Shown here piece after piece: positions 55,451 through 64,000 of a stretch of DNA of 64,000 nt. Both the position numbers and the translations under genes were made by a program. The DNA is taken from the NCBI RefSeq assembly GCF_028389875.1, contig NC_084702.1, positions 61,048,553-61,112,552 on the forward strand, written 5' to 3'. Source of the stretch: Rhea pennata (lineage: Eukaryota; Chordata; Aves; Rheiformes; Rheidae). Position 1 is the first letter of the stretch; each line of letters begins with the position of its first letter. A model generated the notes under the pieces. It made no database searches. It was not told the DNA's origin and worked only from the letters and a program-made list of their open reading frames with translations.

Positions 55451-58400
55451 TTTCAAAGTAGTAATGCTTTCATTTATCCCACCCTATAAAGGTCAAACTT
55501 TAGCACCACCATAAAGGTATGTGCTTTTTTGGTATCTGCTGCCAAATACCTTATTGTGCATTTTGATTTGAAATGGACTTAAATGTTTTGCATCAGCCTT
55601 AGACAGTGGTCCACCTTTCTACTTAAACTTCAGATTTCATTTAGGGCCTGATTACACAGATGCCCTGAAGAGTAATTTCTACCACTCAACATGAGCTTAA
55701 ATGCAAAGGTCAGGTTCTCATTGTAGGGGACAACAAAACACAGCTAGTCATTATTCTGTGTCTCAAATGGAATGAATAAATTTTAGTTTCTACAAGGAGG
55801 TAGGAACATCTCATAGTTTACACTTTTGGGAGAGTTTAGCAGTATGGTACCTCTGAAACTGTGGAGAACACTGGATGGTTGAAAGTGGATAGCACAAGGA
55901 AGACAATTATTAAACCTTTTCTTTGCCTGCCAAAACAGCTGGTACGAATAGGAAAAAACAAGTACTAAAAATTAATAACCAGTGAAAGATCATTTTCAAC
56001 TACAATAGAAACAACATGATGTAGCTTCTAAGTGACTTTAACAAATGCAAACTTAAAAAAAAAAAATAAAAATAGGAAATAGAATTACTAAAGGTGATCT
56101 TCAACTGGAATGAAAAGTCCTTTGTCCATGATTCATGTTTCTGATTTTCCAGTATACATTGAAACTTTTGGTCATACTGTGCAACATCAAGAGGCTTTTC
56201 CATTATTTCATTACTGTAGGAGAAGCTTGAAGCTGCATGCCTCCAAGATGTGGAGGAAGAGAAAACAAATGCATAGTACTAGGAACTTTTTCCAGTTCTG
56301 CATAGCAGTGAGCCCAAGGCTGAGAGGTGACAATAGTTTAACAGGTAGGATGCCTGCTGTCAGTGTAGGTCATATAGTGTATCACTTACCAAAAGAACGT
56401 TGTTATGCCAATGCATAAGCTGACAGCATACCTGTATACTGAACTTACTTTCACATGAGTAACGAATGAATAGACTAGGAATCTCTAACTGGGAGAAGAG
56501 ATGATTGAGGGGAAAAATTGATGTCTATGATACAATAAGAGAAAAGAATGGGGAAAAATTGTTTCATTTTCAAGTGCAAAAACTAAAAAGCATTAAATGA
56601 ACCCAGGAGGTAGCAGGTTCAGAACTAAAAGAGATGATTTTCATAGGCTGTGTGGTTAAGCTCTGAATTTCTTTTTTATAGGTTGCTATGAATGCTGAAG
56701 GCTTATGTGGATTAAAAAAGTGTGACTGCACAAATTAATGGAAGAAAATTAATTGGGAGTTGTTATAAACCAGGATGTCAGCTTTGGCTTAGTGTGTTGC
56801 TCAGACACAGCTAGCTGAAGATTGCAAGTGCATTCTGGAAAATTATTTTCTATACACTCACTCTTTCTTTGGCATCTAAGCTTGCCACTGTGAAACAGGA
56901 TCGCAGACTGCATGAACCTTTGATTTGACTTGTGTGGCCATTCTTATGATTTGTTTTATATTGTTTGTGATGTTTTAGCACAACTCAATATTTATAAAGG
57001 TATTACAACTTTCTGAAGTCAGGAAGAAGTGGTCTCTGTATGGAAGAGAGATAAGAGGACCCAAGATGTTCAAGTGTCTACTCCAAACTATTTGTATTTC
57101 ATATAGAGTGGAGAACTTCCAATAGGGTTGTGGAAGCCCTACATCTAGACCATAGATAAACTGTGACTTTAGAGAAGGCTATACTGGGCAGAAATGTGAC
57201 TTCAGCCAAGACTCAAATTCCAGGCTATTGCTTGCTATGAGTGGAACAACAGGGAAGAGTGTGTGAAAGGAACAACCAGCATGGTTTCGCCTGTCACAGG
57301 CTTAGACCATTTGACTGTGGTCTGGAGATAACTGACAATTCTTAAGTCTGTTTCATGTTCTTAAGACTTCTTCAGTTGGCATTTTGCAACCAGAAATGTG
57401 ACCAGCTCTGCTTATACCTTGGTTGCTTAATATTTCCCTCCAGAAAGAAAACTCTTCCTCTTAAGTCTCTTGTGCCTTTGTTCACAACAGTTGTTTGAAA
57501 AGAATACCAGTTCTTTGAAAAGAACTATTTTGTTTGGGACATTTTTTGTCTGTTTTGCCAGTGAAAAAGCTATCCAGGTCTGACTGAGCTATCCAGAGTA
57601 TTAAATTGCCAGAAATTTTCCTGAGAAGTAAAAAAGCAACATGCTAAAATAACTGCATGTATGAACTCAGCTGGGCTCACGCTGCTGCTGCCAGAGTGAC
57701 AGCTGCTGCTTCACTAAAAACATCCAAGACTGCCAGAGGGGGCGAGAGGGAAGATCAGGGAAGGACTCCAGCCCCACACAGAACCATCACTGCTCTTGAA
57801 CTTGAGGGGCTCCCAAAAAAAGGTAAAATGTAGGCTCTACTTCCTTCTCCTGTCTGATATTACAACTTTAATTTCTTCCTAGCAGCTTTGTGTGCCCCTC
57901 TTCCCTTTCCCAGTGACCTGGCAGGGGTTTCGTAAAGTACCTTGGATTCTTCTGCCCTAAATATCTCTCTACATGGATCTCTTCGCTCACAGCATCTCTG
58001 GGGATTGTGCTGGACGGGAAATGTGCTAGTTTAATCTTCCTCACAGAGTTTCATACCTGGTTCTATTTATTGGAGACCAAGATCCCATAGATAGTTTGAA
58101 TATTTCTGCTTTTCCCAACTGGGAGTGATGAAAGAAAGCCTGAGGTTCCTGAGTTAGGGTGAGGGGAGAGATCATGGAGGGTCCCTTCATCAGTTCCCTG
58201 TTTTTACTCCCTTGAGAGCAGGGCTCAGCTCCCGTGGTCTGTCCACACCAGCAAGCTGTCAAGCTTCTGAGTTTGTCAGTAACATGTTTAAATGTTACTC
58301 AAATGTGGTTCAGTCTGTCCTGTGGGCTGACAGCTATCTCCCAACCATCACTGAAGGTTTAATGGCAGATATAATGTTTTTTACGTTTTTTCTAAATATA

Positions 58401-59759
58401 AACCTAGGAAGCTAAATACATGGCACCTTTCCCCCCCTAGAAAAACCTCCTTGCCAAATCCTTTGTAAAATATTGTACTGCTTCTGAAATCTACTATTCA
58501 GAGGTTGGAAATGCCAGGCTTAATAGCTGGTTTCTAACACAGTTGCTCTTGGTTCTTAGAGGGCTCTAAACTTTCTTGCTGCTGAGATTGAATGAGTCAA
58601 ATTTGTGTGCAACTACAGATCTAGCTGCTTTTTTGAAAAAAAAAAAAAAAAACAAAAAAAACACAACAACTTTCTAGTGCTCTGGTTCTCCATGTATTAA
58701 AAGAATTTTTTTTACAATCAGATTTTTCTGGAGGTAAAAAGGTCGATTAAACAGTTGTCATATAGTCTTTGTAGGACTTCCTGAACTGGACACTCAGCAG
58801 ACTAATCCGTACAGTCCAAAGATGTTAGGTCTACTAGCTACTAAACTTCAGTTGGCCCATTTCTTAGCTCTCTGGCATGTGTTGGAGCATAAGGTTTCTC
58901 ATTCTTTTGAAGATGTGCTATCTGCTTCTTCACTCCTGGCCAGATGTCAGTTACTCCTACCAAGAAAAGCAGCCGCTTGTGAAAATTGTATCTCTAAATC
59001 ATGGACTCTCTCTTCCCTGTGTTCCTCTGAACTTCTTATCTTTCTGAAAGAGAATATGTGCAAGTGAAAGCACTTTTGGGGATATGTTTATCTCCTGTGA
59101 TCTCCTCCACTTGGATAAGTGTCCTATGTATCTATGAGAATCTAAATTCTCTATGTCTGTCTAGTTACTGAGACTCCTAACAATGTCCCAAGATCTTGTT
59201 CTGTTTATGCAATAATTCTGTTACCATTTTTCCTTTGTGGACCAGCCCGTGTGGGTGGACTGAGTTCCCTTGGCTTTAGCTGCTTGCTACAATCCTCCAT
59301 CATTTCTGGTCTGTGATTTAGGTCAAGCAACTTTGATAGCATAAGTTGATTCCAAATGTGCAGGATGCTCAGTTGTGCAGTAGCAGTATTGCTTCATTGC
59401 AGTAACAGTAATGCAGATGGGTATTTCATGGCTTAAATCCTGGAGTGAGACTTGGAAGAACTGGATTCCCTTCCAGGGTCTATCAAGGATCATGTGGAAG
59501 TTGCTTAATAGTAGTCCTATGGCTTCCTTGGCTGTGTTAAACTGAGAGAAATTCTACACTGCCATGCTTTTTAACAAATGCCTTTATAGGGCGTAGGTTT
59601 TTCTTTTCTTTGAATATGAAGTCTTACAGTCTTAGATCTCACTCAAACACTCTAGGCATTACTGGAAGGAAAAGGATGCTAATAACTAAGTCTTGCTAGT
59701 TTGTTTTTATTTATTTTCTTCTGGAGGGTAAAAGAAGGGAAGATGTCTTTTGGTTTATG

Positions 59760-59797
<38 letters not shown>

Positions 59798-62700
59798 CCC
59801 CTTAATGGGAATGCCTTGTTTTATGTATCCATTACGGCTCACTTTCAAAGTTAGGATGCTGGACTAAATGGGTCTTTGGTCTGATTTGATACAACTATTC
59901 TATTTTTTAAAATTATAGTAGGTAGTTATTTTAACTAAAATATTCTTATTTACTAAATATCAAATTTGATTAGAAGTTCTTTGGTGCATTGGAAGATCTC
60001 TATCCTGAGCACAATACAAACATCTCTAGACAGTGCTGCGTAACACTGTGCAGACTTACACGCTAAAGTTTGCAAGCATGGTTGAGGCGCAGCACAGCTC
60101 TCCCTCCATGCAGAGTTGATTAACTATGAAGATATGCTTATATTGCTTCCGTGTCGAAGCTGGCAGTAAATTGTTCATGTAGGAGTACGTTTAGCACCAG
60201 GTTAGCTTGTTCTTGTACTCCTGAACCAGTGGTATAGATAATGCCTTGGGCCCCTAAATGCATATAGATATGCAGGAATTTTTTCAAAAAATCTCTTGTG
60301 AATGTGCTTTTTCTTCTGCTTGTTTTTGTAGTCACACAGTGTAAGCTTAACCAGAGGTTGTTCTTGTTTACTGTAAGCAGGAGTTTCAAATTCTTTTACT
60401 TACTGTTTTGCTAAATCGTTATATAGTTACATGTCCTTTTGCTTCTGACATAGGAAGTGTATTCATGGATCATGTGTTCCATTCCTTACATACTTTCCAT
60501 GTGTCTTTGTGCACTGTTTAAAAGACTTCCTTTACAAAACTATCATATAGAGTATAATTATCGTTTACAATCTGGTATTTGGCATTACTGCCAAAAAGCA
60601 GCATCTGGAGACATGAACAACTTTTGTTTATTTAACTATTTTATGTTTATACTTCAAGCTGTTTAACTCAAAATACTTGTTTCCTAATGTAATCAGAGAA
60701 ACCAGATTCTTCATGTAGCACACTAGCCGTAGGTGGATTATACCTGCTGGTTATTGAAATAAGTAAACAGTCAGAATTTCTTTTAATCTTTTCTGCAGAT
60801 CTCTACTTCTACTGTCCATACCTTTATTTTTCAATACTGTCCCAGTTTACAGAATTCCCCTGCCTTTTTTATAACTGGATATAATAGTAAGATGCCTTTC
60901 TTTATATACATTTCATGTGTGTTTCAAGAGGTGATTTAGTAGTTACTGTTTATATAGCTAATTCATATAAAGAAATTAATAGCCCTATTCCTCATATGAG
61001 CTTCATGGATTGTAAATAATCCCGGTAAAGATAAGCACAAATACTCTAAGATTATATTGTAAATATTGCAGATGCTTCAACCTTGTATATCTGGCCATCC
61101 ATAAGAGACTCTTGGAATTGCAGGAGCAAAGGAATGTGAAATGGAAGAGATGAGCCATACAGCTGCTAGGTTGGATCTGTCTTGAGAAGTATAAAATACA
61201 TTGGAACATAATTTAATAACTTGCATTAAGTTGCAAGTTTATTGCAAGTAACTTATTTTGAGCAACCCAATTGCTGCTGATGTGAGTAGCCTATTGCCCA
61301 TTTTCTCACAGCTAGTAAGTTAGTTGAGGAGAGATGAGGAAGGAAGAGACTCCTGATCAGTCCTGTCTCATACAGCAGCTCCTATCATACTGTATTCTTA
61401 CCCAGGCTGTGTCTGCCTTTTCCAGTTGGTTAAGCACTTAAGTCTGTTATGCCTAGACACCTCCACGTATGAAAATGAGATTCTCCTTCAGTCTGCCAAA
61501 AAGGCTAACCTACAGGCAGATAAATGTTGAAGCTCCTAGTTGATATGCTTTCCTTTTAAGCTGTATGGCATAGTGTTTAAATAGCTAACAAAAGTATTTC
61601 AAATATTGAAAAAGAGAAATGATTTGTGTGTTAGCCATTTTTTTTAAAAAAAATGTAATGGACAGAGGAATCATTACTATTAAGACTGAGTTTCCTAGTA
61701 GATTTGAAGCTGACACTAGGCCCCAAACCACAATAAATCAGAGTTCTGAAATGGAGCCTGGTACAGGAAGAGCGAATTAAATGCAGAAAGCTCCTGTTAT
61801 GGACATGAGTAATTTAACAGTACAGAAAAAATTAAATGCTAAGAATATGATATCTTAAGTACTAAAGGATTAACTTTATTGCTTTACTTCAAACATTCCA
61901 GTTATTCAGTCAAGGCTGCTCTTAACTGCTAATTTTGTTTCAGTAAATTATTTGATTGTTAGTTTACTGTAGTTAAATTTACAATGTGGTACTGTTCAAA
62001 ATTATGCAGTAATGGATTAGTATTAATTTAGGATGTTACTAAGTGGATTTCGTTTTCAAAACACTGAATGTGTTTTGGCTATATCTCAGCCTTGGTGCAG
62101 GCTGTACATCTGCACTGGTGAAAGTGGCGGGAGCTAACACTCCCTATGATCTTGAGAAGGGAAACCAAAGCCTGCCTCTCTTGGAAGATGTAGCTGAGAG
62201 CTGTGGTTTATTTTGTTGTTAGGAGAACTGGAGCTAACAGGTTCACATTTTAATTGGCAGATTGATAAAAAGAAGCAGAAGATGTAAGAGGGGTGTTTTT
62301 GGAAGTGAGTTGGGGGAAACGCTCTCCCTTCCACCTACAGAAGCTGTTCTTTTTTGTGGTTTAGTGGATGATGTGCATAGTGAGGACTATGAAGCCTGCT
62401 TTTTGGTGGAAAGGCAAGCCCTTATTGGATTAGACTGGAAAAAATACGTTAGCGTGTATGTATACATTCTTTTGGCCCTTTGATTAGCAAATGTTATTTG
62501 GATATAGCTCTTCAGTCACAGTGGAGAGAAACCAGCTGGTAATTGCTTTATTTTCTTCACGTTAGGGCAGAAGGAAGCTGAAATTTACTCTTTCTTTTTT
62601 TTCTTTCCTTTGGCGACATGACTTGACTTGAAAAGTTGATAATCTCAAATTCAAATTATGAAGCCATTACGTTTAATTCTAGTATCTGCCAAATGGAATT

Positions 62701-64000
62701 TGGGCTCGTGACAAGGTTATTGGTGGGTATAAGTAGATGAGAATATTGTACCTACCCTATAGGTATGACAAGAACAGGTTAAAATGTATAGTATTACTTA
62801 TTTTTGGATTGTATTTTTATTTGTACCATCTCTTCTTTAAATAAGACTTAAAAGGGAGCGTTAAAATCCAGAACTGTTACTGCTTTATTTTTGTTATTGA
62901 AAGATAAACCAAGATTTTCAGGATAATCAGGATTTTATGAAAAGGGTAATTGATTTCTAAGGACTGGTCTAATTCAAAACAGTATAATTACAAACATTAA
63001 ATGGTTCTGTCCTAAAACAAAACATACAAAGAAAAACTTGAAATTGTATGCTGTGTACTCACAAACCTGTCACTAAAAATGGGCAAGTTTGTTGGGCTGC
63101 GGCTGTCCATTCATCTTTGCCATAATCTTAAAAATACTGAAACAACTTTGTGTTGTTACCTATATTTTAAGATATTTCTTAGCTCATTTGAAATTAGAGA
63201 TTGGAGCTAGATATGTATTTATTTTTTTTCCAAAATATTTAATTTCTTCAAATGCTTATGGCATTGATTTCCCAGTAAGAGTAAGAAATGCAGGCAAAGG
63301 ATTTCCTCTGTACAACTGCACAGAGGGATTTTTCCTCACCTATTACTAAATAGCTGTTGAGAAATAAGTGATGTTCTTGTCCCTTTGTCCCTTTTGTTCC
63401 TCTTGGGTCAGATCTGAACAACAAAACTGTAACCTTTCTAATCCGAGTATCAAGTGCTGAAAGTTAAAAACCCATTACAAGTCATGTACCTCACAGTATT
63501 GTAGGATCTTTGAATAAAATTATTCTTATTATGTGTTGCTTTAGAAATCTAGATGACATGAAAAATTTCTTATATTCTAATTAGCTAAAACTAGATATCT
63601 GAATAACACTTTGAATATGTGAGATATATACACACATATAGTTAATTTTTAGCAGGTTGGTTTTCTGCAATGTAGTTTTTCATCAAGAGGCAGTTAAAAG
63701 GATGCAATGCAGAAATAGCTCATGATTAACTGCATGTAGTGATAGATTGGAGACCTGGGGAGGAGACTGCTTAAGTATGCAAAAAGACCTGATTCATGAG
63801 ATTAAAGGCTTCCGTTTCTCTAATTCAAGTAATGATGCCCAGCAGGAAAAGGTGGTCCAGATGGTCATCTGCAGCTACTAACAGTCTTCTGGGAAAATAT
63901 CTAAAGCTGCAAAATATCTATATAGCTGGTGAATATGAGCATCCTGACTGCAAACTCTGGAGGGGTTTAATAACATGTATTTTACCAAAGACATTTCAGG
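55451..64000. other. Intergenic DNA, right part of the window
   Basis: No gene is supported. It contains an A18 run (58637-58654), a T37 run (59761-59797) and AT-rich sequence. By synteny PDE4D should lie further right in the same orientation, but none of its exons is recognised here. Confidence 0.65.
59761..59797. repeat. Poly-T run (37 nt)
   Basis: The longest homopolymer of the window. Its true length may be uncertain in the assembly. Confidence 0.95.

Noticed and set aside
56000..56418. Protein-like minus-strand frame (67 codons) overlapping a 102-codon plus-strand frame
   Set aside because: Composition looks plausible on the minus strand but no family is recognised and no splice structure is evident. 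Too short to call.
60138..60389. 83-codon minus-strand open frame considered as a possible exon or processed pseudogene
   Set aside because: No match to any protein I recognise, and no poly-A tail or flanking duplication.

Overview
The window is vertebrate nuclear DNA, very probably from a bird and plausibly a songbird. The evidence is: multi-exon genes with GT-AG introns, AT-rich intergenic DNA, a single sharp CpG island, three fragments of the CR1 LINE typical of birds, and one tRNA-derived SINE with a CR1-type tail. That SINE type is, to my recollection, described from passerines.

Two protein-coding genes can be reconstructed, both on the + strand in head-to-tail order. ELOVL7 (very-long-chain fatty acid elongase 7) has seven coding exons between 7100 and 17563. 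They join with consistent phases into a 279-residue protein. The ATG exon begins at an acceptor, so the promoter lies upstream, and positions 1-7069 are probably its first intron or upstream DNA. DEPDC1B (DEP domain plus RhoGAP-like domain) has eleven coding exons between 21967 and 37728. They join into a 529-residue protein, the same length as I recall for human. It starts inside a CpG island at about 21500-22300 that carries CCAAT boxes and a CHR-like element.

Layout: 1-7069 upstream/intron of ELOVL7; 7100-17563 ELOVL7 coding exons; 17564 to about 19600 its likely 3' UTR; 20383-20518 SINE; 21500-22300 DEPDC1B promoter island; 21967-37728 DEPDC1B, with a CR1 fragment in intron 7; 37729 to about 38600 its likely 3' UTR; 38600-64000 a 25-kb stretch with no gene I can support, holding two CR1 fragments, homopolymer runs and small microsatellites. 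The order ELOVL7-DEPDC1B matches human 5q12.1, where PDE4D follows. No PDE4D exon was recognised here.

The two genes are neighbours but have unrelated roles: fatty-acid elongation in the ER, and cell-cycle/Rho signalling. I found no operon, phage, CRISPR or defence-type system. The most notable observations are a 249-bp direct duplication, identical by eye, flanking the catalytic-motif exon of ELOVL7; an in-frame open extension upstream of DEPDC1B exon 8 at the position where the paralogue DEPDC1 carries its long-isoform exon; the tRNA/CR1 SINE; and the NF-Y/CHR-like DEPDC1B promoter.
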